Notes: generated by a model from the sequence alone, not told the origin. A stretch of 64,000 nt of DNA from Phocaeicola coprocola DSM 17136 (GCF_000154845.1 NZ_DS981457.1:62001-126000), one strand, 5' to 3'. Shown: positions 40,569 through 50,385, counted from the stretch's first letter. Translations and numbers: made by a program.

Positions 40569-41363
40569 ATGAAACAATATTTAGACTTACTACAACGCAT
40601 CCGCACGGAAGGTGTCAAGAAAGAAGACCGTACCGGAACTGGTACGATTAGTGTATTCGGACATCAGATGCGCTTTAATCTGGAAGAAGGTTTTCCGCTG
40701 GTAACAACCAAAAAGCTCCATTTGAAATCGATTATCCACGAACTACTCTGGTTCCTGAAAGGTGATACCAATGTAAAATATCTACAAGAAAACGGTGTAC
40801 GTATCTGGAATGAATGGGCCGACGAAAATGGCGACCTGGGACATATTTATGGCTATCAGTGGCGTTCATGGCCCGATTATGAAGGAGGATTCATCGACCA
40901 GATTTCGGAAGCAGTGGAAACCATCAAGCACAATCCTGATTCAAGACGAATCATTGTCAACGCATGGAATGTGGCCGACCTGAAGAACATGAATCTTCCG
41001 CCTTGCCACATGTTTTTCCAGTTCTATGTAGCCAACGGACGTCTGAGCCTGCAAATGTATCAACGTAGTGCCGATTCGTTCCTCGGAGTGCCGTTCAATA
41101 TTGCGTCGTATGCCTTACTGTTGCAAATGATGGCTCAGGTTACCGGACTGAAGGCAGGAGATTTTATACATACGATAGGTGATGCACACATCTACCTGAA
41201 TCACCAGGAACAGGTAGACTTGCAACTAACCCGCAGCCCTCGTCCACTACCTCAAATGCTTCTGAACCCGGATGTAAAAAATATCTTCGATTTCAAATAC
41301 GAAGACTTCGAACTGGTAAACTACGACCCATGGCCTCACATTGCAGGAAAAGTATCTGTTTAA
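40569..41363 (+). CDS. thyA: Thymidylate synthase
   Basis: A 264-aa ThyA, the same length as the E. coli enzyme: [26 protein letters not shown] at the start, catalytic Cys in [11 protein letters not shown], folate/dUMP-binding [18 protein letters not shown]. It converts dUMP to dTMP and yields dihydrofolate, which the next gene's product reduces. Followed by folA after 24 bp. Confidence 0.98.
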   Translation: MKQYLDLLQRIRTEGVKKEDRTGTGTISVFGHQMRFNLEEGFPLVTTKKLHLKSIIHELLWFLKGDTNVKYLQENGVRIWNEWADENGDLGHIYGYQWRSWPDYEGGFIDQISEAVETIKHNPDSRRIIVNAWNVADLKNMNLPPCHMFFQFYVANGRLSLQMYQRSADSFLGVPFNIASYALLLQMMAQVTGLKAGDFIHTIGDAHIYLNHQEQVDLQLTRSPRPLPQMLLNPDVKNIFDFKYEDFELVNYDPWPHIAGKVSV

Positions 41364-41387
41364 CCCATATAATCAAACATAAAAAAT

Positions 41388-41873
41388 ATGCTGTCGATTA
41401 TCGTTGCTATCAATAAAAACAGAGGAATCGGATTCGAAAACAAACTGTTGTATTGGCTGCCCAATGACCTGAAACGCTTCAAAGCGCTTACTACCGGACA
41501 TACCATCATCATGGGTAGAAAGACTTTCGAATCACTGCCCAAAGGCGCCTTGCCCAACCGCCGCAACATCGTGCTGAGCCGTAGCTGCCACGATTTTCCC
41601 GGTGCTGAATGTTTTCATTCCCTGCAAGAAGCTTTGGAACAATGTAAAGAGGAAGAAGAAGTATATATTATAGGAGGAGCAAGTCTGTATGCCGAAGCGC
41701 TGCCTCTTGCCGACAAGTTAAACATTACCGAAATAGAGGATTCAGAAAAGGAAGCCGACGCGTTTTTCCCTCCCATCAATTCCGAAGAATGGAAAGAAGT
41801 ACAACGAGAAAGCCATTCTACCGACGAAAAGCATGAATATGCTTATCACTTTGTAGATTACGAACGTATCTAA
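41388..41873 (+). CDS. folA: Dihydrofolate reductase
   Basis: A 161-aa DHFR: LSIIVAINKNRGIGFENKLLYWLPNDLKRF with the Trp/Leu-Pro folate site, the NADPH-binding IIMGRKTFESLP, and EVYIIGGASLYAEAL. It regenerates tetrahydrofolate after the ThyA reaction. The pairing thyA-folA is common. A terminator hairpin follows immediately. Confidence 0.97.
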   Translation: MLSIIVAINKNRGIGFENKLLYWLPNDLKRFKALTTGHTIIMGRKTFESLPKGALPNRRNIVLSRSCHDFPGAECFHSLQEALEQCKEEEEVYIIGGASLYAEALPLADKLNITEIEDSEKEADAFFPPINSEEWKEVQRESHSTDEKHEYAYHFVDYERI

Positions 41874-41880
41874 AACAATA

Positions 41881-41916
41881 AATCCCCGCTTCACCGGCGG
41901 GGATTATCTTTTTTAT
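41881..41916. terminator. Terminator between folA and tadA
   Basis: 9-bp stem AATCCCCGC (41881-41889) with GCGGGGATT (41897-41905), T-rich on the plus side (CTTTTTTAT). Serves the convergent folA and tadA genes. Confidence 0.8.
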
Positions 41917-42347
41917 CTCTTCTTTTTGAAAAAGCCTTTCATCAGTTGTGCACAGTCATCGGCAAGAATACCTTTTACTACCACCGTCTTGGGATGTAAG
42001 GCATCGGGAGCATATCGCTGATAACCTCTTTTTTCATCTTCCGCACCGAATACCAGTTTACCCGTCTGTGCCCAAGCAATCGCTCCAGCACACATTACGC
42101 AAGGTTCTACCGTCACATAAAGTGTACACTCATTCAGATACTTGCCACCCAAAGTATTGGCAGCAGCCGTAATAGCCTGCATCTCCGCATGTGCCGTCAC
42201 ATCGTTCAGGGTTTCCGTCAGGTTATGCGAACGCGCAATGATACGGTCGCGACAAACAACAACTGCTCCCACAGGGACCTCTCCCCTGTCGGCAGCTTTC
42301 TGCGCCTCAATCAAGGCCTGCTTCATATAAAAAACATCATCAGCCAT
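41913..42347 (-). CDS. tadA: tRNA adenosine deaminase TadA
   Basis: A 144-aa zinc deaminase: the start MADDVFYMKQALIEAQKAADRGEVPVGAVVV, the active-site HAEMQAI, and the zinc cysteines PCVMCAGAI. It makes inosine at the wobble position of tRNA-Arg. An upstream in-frame ATG would add 29 unrelated residues and run into the neighbouring gene, so the internal start is chosen. Confidence 0.92.
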   Translation of the reverse strand: MADDVFYMKQALIEAQKAADRGEVPVGAVVVCRDRIIARSHNLTETLNDVTAHAEMQAITAAANTLGGKYLNECTLYVTVEPCVMCAGAIAWAQTGKLVFGAEDEKRGYQRYAPDALHPKTVVVKGILADDCAQLMKGFFKKKR

Positions 42348-42351
42348 AAAC

Positions 42352-42585
42352 TTATCTGCGCATATCGTGTTCCTTAAACAAAGTAGGATAATCGTCCTCC
42401 ATATTCTGATGAATGAATGCCAATATCGTTTCACGAAGCCAGCGCGCCTTGTTCTTTATCTGGTAAGTTTCCAGATAACGGTCTACAATCTGCACTTCTT
42501 CTTCACTCATCAAACACACCATCCGCCGTTTGCGTGGCGGAACCGATGGAGGTACCTTTTTTCTTTTTTTCCCGTTATTCATCAT
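42352..42585 (-). CDS. Small conserved protein, possibly DNA-binding
   Basis: A 77-aa basic protein: MMNNGKKRKKVPPSVPPRKRRMVCLMSEEEVQIVDRYLETYQIKNKARWLRETILAFIHQNMEDD. The basic tail plus one strand (MVCLMSEEE) and two helices looks like a ribbon-helix-helix regulator or mobilisation-type protein, though no firm family match is claimed. It ends 4 bp before tadA on the same strand. A TAATTTTG box (complement of 42594-42601) lies just upstream. Confidence 0.65.
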   Translation of the reverse strand: MMNNGKKRKKVPPSVPPRKRRMVCLMSEEEVQIVDRYLETYQIKNKARWLRETILAFIHQNMEDDYPTLFKEHDMRR

Positions 42586-42635
42586 TGCAAATACAAAATT
42601 AGTACACTTCAACCAAATACAAAACAGAAAATGCG

Positions 42636-42643
42636 TATTTTTG
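42636..42643 (+). promoter_or_regulatory. Promoter -7 box before the YraN gene
   Basis: TATTTTTG, 11 bp before the chosen ATG at 42,655. A very short leader would follow. Confidence 0.4.
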
Positions 42644-42654
42644 CAAAAAACAAA

Positions 42655-43020
42655 ATGGCTAAACACAATGAACTAGGGAAAGAGGGGGAAAACGCAGCTG
42701 CCGAATACTTAATGAGCAAAGGATATAGCATCCGTCACCGCAACTGGCATTCCGGCAAGAGAGAACTGGATATTGTTGCACAAAAAGACGGTGAACTGAT
42801 TGTCGTTGAAGTAAAAACCCGGCGAAACGAAGAGTTCGGCAAGCCTGAAGAAGCTATCACCGACCGGAAAATAAGAAATATCATCATTTCGACTGATACA
42901 TATATCAAAAGATTCGAAATAGACCTTCCGGTCCGCTTCGATATTATTACAGTAACGGGCACAGAACCTCCCTTTCATATAGAACATATCCAAGAGGCAT
43001 TTCTGCCTCCCGTTTGGTAA
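42655..43020 (+). CDS. YraN family nuclease-like protein (UPF0102)
   Basis: A 121-aa protein of the UPF0102/YraN family with an endonuclease-like fold: MAKHNELGKEGENAAAEYLMSKGYSIRHRNWHSGKRELDIVAQKDGELIVVEVKTR contains the E...D...ExK pattern (ELDIV, VVEVKTR). Relatives resemble Holliday-junction resolvases, but a cell role is not proven. MAKHNELG is chosen as start; the upstream extension reads through the divergent gene region. Confidence 0.85.
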   Translation: MAKHNELGKEGENAAAEYLMSKGYSIRHRNWHSGKRELDIVAQKDGELIVVEVKTRRNEEFGKPEEAITDRKIRNIIISTDTYIKRFEIDLPVRFDIITVTGTEPPFHIEHIQEAFLPPVW

Positions 43021-43048
43021 AATTGTAAAAACAGAAAGTTTAAAAGCT

Positions 43049-44173
43049 ATGGATATAGAAGCACTCCGTCAATATTGCTTAAGCAAGAAAGCCGTAACAG
43101 AATGTTTCCCTTTCGACGAAACAACCCTTGTATTTAAAGTGGTAGACCGCATGTTCCTGCTGGTTGACCTGGAACATCCAGACTGTGTCAGCATGAAATG
43201 TAATCCGGATTATGCCATCGAACTGCGCGAACATTATAACGGAATAGAAGGAGCTTATCATTTCAATAAAAAGTACTGGAATCAGGTCGCCTTAAACAGT
43301 GATGTGCCCGACAGCCTCATCCGCGATCTGATAGATCACTCGTACGAAGAAGTCGTCGGGAAGTTCACGAAAAAACAACGTGATGTTTTCAATAAAATAT
43401 CAGCATGTTTTCAGGAAAATATCAGCATATTTTCCGAGCATCTTCCAGAACCTGTTTTTTTACATGAAACCACCTCGACAAACAGTTATCTGGACGAACT
43501 GTGCAACAATTCTTCCGTAGAAGAACTGACCAGCGTTTATACCGATTTTCAGACAGCCGGACGAGGACAGAGAGGCAACAGCTGGGAGTCGGAAGACGGA
43601 GCAAACCTGCTTTTCAGCTTCGTACTTTATCCCGACTTTCTGGAAGCCCGGAAGCAATTCTATCTTTCACAGATTACAGCCCTCGCACTGCAAGAAGTTT
43701 TATCGCAATACACCGACGGAATCCGCATCAAGTGGCCCAACGATATTTACTGGAAGGACAAAAAAATATGTGGTACACTGATAGAAAACGACCTGACAGG
43801 CATACACATCAGTCGTTCTATTTCGGGGACAGGAGTCAATCTGAATCAGGAGCGTTTTATAAGTGACGCCCCCAATCCGGTATCGCTTTTCCAGATAACC
43901 GGACAACGCTACGACCGTAAGGAAATACTTCATCAATTGATGGAGCGTGTGGCTCACTACTACACACTTCTGAAAAACGGAGAAACCGAATTGATTGCCT
44001 CACGCTATCAGGACGTGCTTTACCGTAAAGAAGGTTTCTATCCCTACACAGATAAAGACGGAAGTTTCCGCGCCCGCATCTGTGGAATTGAGCCATCCGG
44101 AGCTTTGATTCTGGAAGACGAAAGCGGGAAAAGAAGAGAATATATGTTTAAAGAAGTATCTTTCGAATTATAA
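43049..44173 (+). CDS. birA: MmcQ/YjbR domain fused to biotin-protein ligase BirA
   Basis: A 374-aa two-domain protein. Residues 1-118 form an MmcQ/YjbR (DUF419) domain: MDIEALRQYCLSKKAVTECFPFDE, VSMKCNPDYAIELREHY, AYHFNKKYWN. Residues 130-374 form the biotin-protein ligase: TSTNSYLDEL, the nucleotide/biotin loop GRGQRGNSWES, and IKWPNDIYWKDKKICGTLIEN. BirA attaches biotin to the carboxylase carrier. It has no N-terminal repressor helix-turn-helix. These are two genes in many relatives. The single frame here has no stop or shift at the joint (about base 43,410), so it looks like a true fusion. Confidence 0.88.
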   Translation: MDIEALRQYCLSKKAVTECFPFDETTLVFKVVDRMFLLVDLEHPDCVSMKCNPDYAIELREHYNGIEGAYHFNKKYWNQVALNSDVPDSLIRDLIDHSYEEVVGKFTKKQRDVFNKISACFQENISIFSEHLPEPVFLHETTSTNSYLDELCNNSSVEELTSVYTDFQTAGRGQRGNSWESEDGANLLFSFVLYPDFLEARKQFYLSQITALALQEVLSQYTDGIRIKWPNDIYWKDKKICGTLIENDLTGIHISRSISGTGVNLNQERFISDAPNPVSLFQITGQRYDRKEILHQLMERVAHYYTLLKNGETELIASRYQDVLYRKEGFYPYTDKDGSFRARICGIEPSGALILEDESGKRREYMFKEVSFEL

Positions 44174-44182
44174 TCTCAGCAC

Positions 44183-45490
44183 ATGTCACCAACCAGCCAG
44201 CGAATACTGCATATAGCCATACCCTCTATTATTTCAAATATCACAGTACCTCTTCTAGGACTGATAGACGTAACCATTGTAGGACATCTTGGTTCGGCTT
44301 CTTACATCGGAGCCATAGCCGTAGGAGGCATGCTGTTCAATATGATTTACTGGATATTCGGTTTCCTGCGGATGGGAACAAGCGGCCTGACGGCACAAGC
44401 CTACGGAGCACACGACCTGAAGGAGGTAACCCGCATCCTGCTGCGTTCTACTGGTATCAGCCTGATGCTGGCACTAGCTCTTCTCATCCTGCAATATCCG
44501 ATACGTCTGATAGCTTTTGAACTGATCGACACAAGCGCCGAGGTACAACAACTTGCCACGCTGTATTTCCATATCTGTATCTGGGGAGCACCTGCCACAC
44601 TGGGGTTGTATAGTTTCTCAGGATGGTTTATAGGTATGCAAAATTCACGCTTCCCGATGTTTATTGCCATTACACAGAATATCGTAAACATAGTTGCCAG
44701 TCTGCTTTTCGTATTTGTATTCGGCATGAAAGTGGAAGGAGTTGCTCTGGGAACCCTCATTGCACAGTATGCCGGACTTTTCATGGCTTATCTGCTCTGG
44801 CTGCGTTATTACCGTCCTTTACGAAAATACATCAGCCGTAAGCAACTCTTTACTCATGATGCCATGAAACGTCTGTTCCAAGTGAACCGGGATATATTCC
44901 TGCGTACACTCTGCTTGGTGGCCGTTACAGTATTCTTCACATCAACCGGAGCAGCATTCGGCGATGTTGTTTTGGCTGTCAATACATTGCTGATGCAGTT
45001 GTTTACGCTATTCTCTTACATCATGGATGGATTTGCCTATGCAGGCGAAGCGTTGACCGGAAAATATATAGGAGCTGGAAACAGGCAGGAATTACAACGC
45101 ACTATCCGTCATTTGTTTGGCTGGGGAATTGCCTTATCGCTAGCCTTTACTCTGCTGTATGGCATAGGAGGAAAAGAATTTCTAGGTTTGCTTACAAACG
45201 AACAATCGGTTATCTCTACGTCGGGGGATTATTTCTACTGGGTACTTGCCATCCCTCTTGCAGGATTTGCAGCATTTCTGCTAGACGGTATCTGCATCGG
45301 AGCCACTTCCACCAATATCATGCTGAAAGCGATGGTTGTAGCTTCGGGAAGCTTTTTCCTGATTTATTACAGCCTGCATAACGTATTGCATAACCATGCG
45401 CTATGGCTGGGATTTATCGTTTATCTGGCATTGCGTGGCATCATGCAGGCACTACTGCTTAATTCTTCCAGTCTTCGTACTGCCAGATGA
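44183..45490 (+). CDS. MATE-family efflux transporter
   Basis: A 435-aa polytopic transporter of the MATE (DinF-like) group with about 12 membrane helices: IPSIISNITVPLLGLIDVTIVGHLG at the start and MNTLLMQLFTLFSYIMDGFAYAGEAL-like elements in the second half (VNTLLMQLFTLFSYIMDG). It exports drugs or metabolites with Na+ or H+ coupling. It lies 9 bp after birA. Its last 70 bp overlap the convergent Sel1 gene, an unusually large 3' overlap. Confidence 0.92.
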   Translation: MSPTSQRILHIAIPSIISNITVPLLGLIDVTIVGHLGSASYIGAIAVGGMLFNMIYWIFGFLRMGTSGLTAQAYGAHDLKEVTRILLRSTGISLMLALALLILQYPIRLIAFELIDTSAEVQQLATLYFHICIWGAPATLGLYSFSGWFIGMQNSRFPMFIAITQNIVNIVASLLFVFVFGMKVEGVALGTLIAQYAGLFMAYLLWLRYYRPLRKYISRKQLFTHDAMKRLFQVNRDIFLRTLCLVAVTVFFTSTGAAFGDVVLAVNTLLMQLFTLFSYIMDGFAYAGEALTGKYIGAGNRQELQRTIRHLFGWGIALSLAFTLLYGIGGKEFLGLLTNEQSVISTSGDYFYWVLAIPLAGFAAFLLDGICIGATSTNIMLKAMVVASGSFFLIYYSLHNVLHNHALWLGFIVYLALRGIMQALLLNSSSLRTAR

Positions 45491-46542
45491 TGCCTTTTTT
45501 CTGCTGCTTTCCGATACCAGAACAAAGCTTTTTCCATATCCGGTGTACCTGTCCATCCTTCCTCGTAGGCTTGTCCAATACGATAAAGCGCATAGATATC
45601 TTCCGATTTTCTATATGCCTCGAAAGCCAGAGGAAGAGATGACGGCAACTCGCCGCACCCTTTTCTGTATAAATCTCCCAGATTAGTAGGAGCATACAAA
45701 TGGTCTCCCTGAAGATAAGCCTGCTTGAACCAATACTCAGCTTTCAGTCCGTCGCGTCCAACACCGATACCTTCCTGATAAATGGTTCCCAAATCATTCA
45801 AAACGACTCCTGCAACTTCCCTGCCCGACTGATAGTCTTCACCCAATTTAAGCAGCATCTCCGTATCTTCACGAGAATAACTTTCCCAAGTTTCCGCTCC
45901 GTCAATTTGCCACGATTTCACCCTGCCTATCGATATATGCTGGGGAACGTCCACTTCCGTTTCCTGGTCTTCCCGATTACGGTCTTCTTCCAGTTCTGCA
46001 TCTGTCGCCTGAGGAAGCAAGCCATTTCTCATGATATACTGTATGTAGCCATAAATCCGCGGAGTTGAAGAATGCAGATTAACCCCATATTGTGCCAGCA
46101 AGTCTAAGGAAATATATCCTACACCTTCCAACGGAAATCCCACATAATAGCGGGGAAACACAGACAAGGCGGACTTTAACATAGCGACTTCTTCCCCAAT
46201 GGAGTCTTCAATCCAGGACTCATCGTATACACGATAAGCTGTTCGACCTGCCGACTCGGGAATAACCAATGATTCATGATTGAGATGCTGACATAAGCAA
46301 TCGGCCAGATATGGAAAGAATTTATAATCGCTATAAGAAGCAAGTCCGTCTATCATAACTTCATATTCATCCGGACCTTCTGCTATGACAAACAAAGTAG
46401 TGGAAATCCCCGGACGGCTGAAATAGTAATAAGAACGTTCCTCATCATACCCCTCAAATTCAAAACGCACAGGAACATCCAGTTCATGCAAAAAAGCATC
46501 CAGGTTCAACCTTTCCGACGAATGTATACAGACCGATCTCAT
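45421..46542 (-). CDS. Sel1-repeat protein
   Basis: A 373-aa protein with an N-terminal domain of unknown type (residues 1-95, RFEFEGYDEERSYYYFSRPG; resembles YbjN-like folds) and C-terminal Sel1/TPR repeats from about residue 250 (LGTIYQEGIGVGRDGLKAEYWFKQAYLQG, LGDLYRKGCGELPSSLPLAFEAY, IGQAYEEGWTGTPDMEKALFWYRKAAEK). Repeats of this kind bind partner proteins. Its start overlaps the stop of the upstream transporter gene by ATGA, so they are co-translated. Confidence 0.82.
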   Translation of the reverse strand: MRSVCIHSSERLNLDAFLHELDVPVRFEFEGYDEERSYYYFSRPGISTTLFVIAEGPDEYEVMIDGLASYSDYKFFPYLADCLCQHLNHESLVIPESAGRTAYRVYDESWIEDSIGEEVAMLKSALSVFPRYYVGFPLEGVGYISLDLLAQYGVNLHSSTPRIYGYIQYIMRNGLLPQATDAELEEDRNREDQETEVDVPQHISIGRVKSWQIDGAETWESYSREDTEMLLKLGEDYQSGREVAGVVLNDLGTIYQEGIGVGRDGLKAEYWFKQAYLQGDHLYAPTNLGDLYRKGCGELPSSLPLAFEAYRKSEDIYALYRIGQAYEEGWTGTPDMEKALFWYRKAAEKRHHLAVRRLEELSSSACMMPRNAR

Positions 46543-47555
46543 GCTTTTCCTTCCTCCTCAGTACCATCCAACAGATATTCTTTTCGGAACATATCGAGGA
46601 ACAACAAAAACAAAGAAACCAGCAACGGACCGAAAATAATTCCCATAAAGCCAAAAATAGGCAGTCCGGCAACTACACCGAAAATCGTAATCAACGGATG
46701 TATGTTTGCCATTTTCTTCTGAAGGAGAAAACGGATCAGATTATCACACTGGGAAATTATAATACCTCCATATCCCAAAAGGATAAGCGCATTGATCCAT
46801 TCGCCCATTATCAGGAAGTAAATGGATACGGGAATCCAGATTAAGGCAGTACCTACCAATGGAATAATTGAAGCAAAGGCTGTAAGCAAAGCTGTCAGAT
46901 AAGGATTGGGAGCATCACATAATAAATATCCTCCTAACGAAATAATTCCTTGTATGACAGCCAGCAATGGTATACCTATCGCATTAGAACGAACCATCAG
47001 CTGAATTTTATTCAACACTTCACGCTTATTGCTTTCTTCAAAGGGCATGATCGTAGATACATAATGTTCCATTTTCCGACCTTCCCAAAGCATGAAAAAC
47101 ATCAACATAATAGCAACAGCCAAGTTTACAATAAGATCACTTACACCTGTCATGATTTTCTGGCCAATAGACGATGCCTGTACAACCATAAATGACAAAC
47201 TTTTCTCCGACAGCAAATCGAATCCCGTACGTTCTTCGATGATGTCAATAACCTGATGAGCCGGCTGGATAATGGCCTGAGTATCGAAATGCATTCCTGA
47301 AATCTGACTTACAATAGCCCAACTGAACAGCGACACCGGAATCAGAATAAAAAGTGTAACGCCGATAGTTATCATCCACACAGCCAGCAAAGGTTTTATC
47401 TTCGTCTGAAGCCAGTTGGAAAAGTTACGCAACAAAATATATAAAGTAAATCCTCCTAATATCCCGTTCATAAAAGGCTGAGCCTGACGAAATAACAATA
47501 TTCCTAACCCTATGATGAAAATAATTAGAGAATATTTCCAGTATTGTTCTTTCAT
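46539..47555 (-). CDS. AI-2E family transporter (PerM-like)
   Basis: A 338-aa inner-membrane protein of the AI-2 exporter / PerM family with about eight helices: IIFIIGLGILLFRQAQPFMNGILGG at the start, the conserved PLLAVIQGIISLGGYLL and LPIFGFMGIIFGPLLVSLFLLF near the end. Some members export autoinducer-2 and others are Na+/H+ antiporters. The substrate here is unknown. First gene of a pair with the Sel1 protein. Confidence 0.88.
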   Translation of the reverse strand: MKEQYWKYSLIIFIIGLGILLFRQAQPFMNGILGGFTLYILLRNFSNWLQTKIKPLLAVWMITIGVTLFILIPVSLFSWAIVSQISGMHFDTQAIIQPAHQVIDIIEERTGFDLLSEKSLSFMVVQASSIGQKIMTGVSDLIVNLAVAIMLMFFMLWEGRKMEHYVSTIMPFEESNKREVLNKIQLMVRSNAIGIPLLAVIQGIISLGGYLLCDAPNPYLTALLTAFASIIPLVGTALIWIPVSIYFLIMGEWINALILLGYGGIIISQCDNLIRFLLQKKMANIHPLITIFGVVAGLPIFGFMGIIFGPLLVSLFLLFLDMFRKEYLLDGTEEEGKA

Positions 47556-47947
47556 ACCTAATAAGTTCCGTTTTTAGTTTGTAATAAATATATTGTATGC
47601 TTGGGGCAAAGTTACGGAAATATACTTATCAGCAAGTGATTTACAATTGAATTTTCAATGAAAAATTACCGGAAATTAATATTCTGAGAGCCTTGTTACT
47701 TTATCTGCATGATTCCAATAAAATCCCTGTAATAAATTATACCTAGTACGATTTTCAAATCATGAAACAACTTTAAACAAACAAGAGTGATAGCATGAAC
47801 AAAAAGGTCGTTTATGGTAACCGTCATATATACTTCCCAGCATAAAACAAACGTCCCATAAACGACCCGGCATTGACAATCAACATATAGTCAAATGCCT
47901 CAACCACTTAAAAAATACCTAATACCTAGATATTTTTTTCAACATTT
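47556..47947. other. 392-bp gap between AI-2E gene and PUL
   Basis: AT-rich, no gene. It holds the PUL terminator at 47,806-47,867 and presumably the promoter of the AI-2E gene in 47,560-47,650, where no exact TAnnTTTG box was identified. Confidence 0.5.
47801..47867 (-). terminator. Terminator of the PUL operon
   Basis: Perfect 12-bp arms GGTCGTTTATGG (47806-47817) and CCATAAACGACC (47856-47867) with a 38-nt loop. Read leftward they are followed by TTTTT. It lies about 80 bp past the last PUL stop. The large loop is unusual. Confidence 0.65.
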
Positions 47948-50281
47948 TTATTCTAATCCAACTTCATCGACAAAAATGAAAGCAGGTCGGCCGCTTCCCC
48001 AATGCCATGAAGGAATCTTATATTCCGGCTTCGCTATAATCTTGATATAACGCGCATTTACTGTATCAAAGTCCACTTCATGTTTGTAAATACCATTTTT
48101 ATCTTTTGAAGTGACAGCCGGATAATCGACAGTCTTTAATTCTTTATAGATTTTACCATCGGCAGATGACAATACAGAAATACTTCTTACGTCCAGGATT
48201 TCTTCACCAATCTCTACATAAGTACGTACCCAAGCTTTATGGACAGAGGTTTCTTGTTTCAAATCGACAACCAGCTCCATGTCATTTTTGTAAAATGCAA
48301 TCCACCTGCCAGTTCTGTAGTTAGGTGTTCCACTCAAACCATCAACCAACGTATATTCACCATTATATTTATACTTTTCATTGATTGGTTGTAACAATAT
48401 CAGCGGTTTGGCAGTAGCCTTGTTAAAATCGATCTTTTCTGTAAGTACGGCACTCTTAGCATTACGACGTATCGTAACAGCCTTTAAGACACAGCTTTCT
48501 TTTAAAGCGAGCGTATCAGTATATTGCTGAGATTTTTCTGTAGGTTCACTACCATCAAGCGTATAATAAATAGGAGAATCTCCTATAGCTGATAAAACGA
48601 CCTTTATGGAATTATCTGTATAATCAGTAATATACTCAGCCTTGACATTGAAGACATGCTTGGCATAATTATATCCGTTATCATCATACACTGATATCAG
48701 TTTAGGCAGACGCTGCAAGAAATTATCGTAGTTTTTCTTTTCCGGAAGAGTCCACTGAACTTCTGACAAAGCAGCCAGACGAGGTAATTCCATATATTCC
48801 AACTGACTATAAGTAGGGATATATTCGGTCCATAAGTTAGCTTGCACACCGATAATATGAGCAGCCTCCTCTGGTGTCAGACTCTTATCTACCGGTTCGT
48901 AGCTATATACTCTTTCTACAGATACATATCCTCCGATAGCCAAAGGCTCATTCTCTGTATCTATCGTCTGATAATAATCAAAATACAGATGCGAAGCTGG
49001 AGTCATGATAGCGTCATTGCCCATCTTGGCAGCCTCAATGCCACCTTCGCTGCCTCTCCATGACATAACTGTAGCTGTAGGACTCAAGCCACCTTCCAGT
49101 ATTTCATCCCAACCTATAATTTTACGTCCTTTTTCATTCAGGAACTTCTCTGCATATCCAATAATATAAGACTGCAATTTCTGTTCGGCCGTATGTTTAG
49201 CATCAGACTTAATTCCCAAAGCCTTAATACGTGCCTGACATTTCGGACATTTCTGCCAACGTACCTTTGGGCACTCATCTCCTCCTACATGAATATACTC
49301 AGAGGGAAAAACTTCAACAATTTCGCCCAAAACATCTTCTATGAATTTAAGCGTTTCATCATTACCCGCACACAGGACATCCTCAGATACTCCCCACTGC
49401 TGCCATACTTCATACGGTCCACCCGTACATCCCAGATAAGGATAGGCAGCTAAAGCAGCTTGCATATGTCCTGGCAAATCAATTTCCGGAACGACTGTTA
49501 TAAATCTTTCCTGAGCATATTTTACAATATCACGGGCTTCATCCTGAGTATAAAACCCTCCATATTCTACATTATCATATTCTCCCGAATTACGTCCTAT
49601 AACAGTTTTTGCACGTTTAGAGCCAATAGTCGTAAGTTCCGGACGTTTCTTTATTTCAATTCTCCATCCCTGATCGTCAGTAAGATGCCAATGTAATCTG
49701 TTTATATTATGCAAGGCAAGCATATCTATAAAACGCTTAATAGAATCTGCCGGAAAGAAATGACGCGAAACATCCAAATGCACTCCACGATATGAAAAAC
49801 GCGGAAAGTCATTTATCTCTACTGCCGGATACACTACATTTCCATGTTCCGTATCAGCCATAGCCTTACGCAAAGTCTGAATCCCATAAAATACTCCTGC
49901 TGCTGAAGCACCTTGTATGCTAATATTATTATCACCAACAACCAGGCGATATGCTTCCGGGTTCTTATCATCCAGTCCGGTTGACAAAACAATTGCATTC
50001 TTCTCTACTTTCTTATCTGTAACGTCCAGTTTCTTGCCTGTCTGTCCAGCTATATACCCAGACAAAAACTCAGCATTACGTTTCATAGCCTCATCACCTT
50101 CAGGATATACAATAGAAGTCGTACCTGCTAGTTCAAAACCCTTATCCGATGAGATTTTTTCAACATGCTGTGGTAAAGGAATAATATCAAAATCGGCCTG
50201 AACAGTCTTCTCACTCGTACACGAATAAAAAACACTTCCCCATACCAAAAGAACTAATCCCGTAATTATATTCTTCTTCAT
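47948..50281 (-). CDS. GH20 beta-N-acetylhexosaminidase (lipoprotein), third PUL copy
   Basis: A 777-aa lipoprotein (lipobox VFYSC, Cys25). Domains: GH20b (about residues 25-150), GH20 catalytic barrel (150-500), a chitobiase-type C-terminal domain (IYYTLDGSEPTEKS) and an F5/8 C-like carbohydrate-binding end. The catalytic pair Asp335-Glu336 lies in HVGGDECPK. It removes terminal GlcNAc or GalNAc by substrate-assisted catalysis. MKKNIITG is the chosen start because it gives a proper signal peptide. Last gene of the PUL; architecture matches the GH20 at 60,682-63,021. Confidence 0.93.
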   Translation of the reverse strand: MKKNIITGLVLLVWGSVFYSCTSEKTVQADFDIIPLPQHVEKISSDKGFELAGTTSIVYPEGDEAMKRNAEFLSGYIAGQTGKKLDVTDKKVEKNAIVLSTGLDDKNPEAYRLVVGDNNISIQGASAAGVFYGIQTLRKAMADTEHGNVVYPAVEINDFPRFSYRGVHLDVSRHFFPADSIKRFIDMLALHNINRLHWHLTDDQGWRIEIKKRPELTTIGSKRAKTVIGRNSGEYDNVEYGGFYTQDEARDIVKYAQERFITVVPEIDLPGHMQAALAAYPYLGCTGGPYEVWQQWGVSEDVLCAGNDETLKFIEDVLGEIVEVFPSEYIHVGGDECPKVRWQKCPKCQARIKALGIKSDAKHTAEQKLQSYIIGYAEKFLNEKGRKIIGWDEILEGGLSPTATVMSWRGSEGGIEAAKMGNDAIMTPASHLYFDYYQTIDTENEPLAIGGYVSVERVYSYEPVDKSLTPEEAAHIIGVQANLWTEYIPTYSQLEYMELPRLAALSEVQWTLPEKKNYDNFLQRLPKLISVYDDNGYNYAKHVFNVKAEYITDYTDNSIKVVLSAIGDSPIYYTLDGSEPTEKSQQYTDTLALKESCVLKAVTIRRNAKSAVLTEKIDFNKATAKPLILLQPINEKYKYNGEYTLVDGLSGTPNYRTGRWIAFYKNDMELVVDLKQETSVHKAWVRTYVEIGEEILDVRSISVLSSADGKIYKELKTVDYPAVTSKDKNGIYKHEVDFDTVNARYIKIIAKPEYKIPSWHWGSGRPAFIFVDEVGLE

Positions 50282-50385
50282 ACAGAACTTTATTAAAAAA
50301 ATTAAGAGCAAACTCAATATAATACATAAAAAGTCTGCTCTTAAATAACTTAATGTGTAACTAAAAAATAAATGCAGCTATAATA

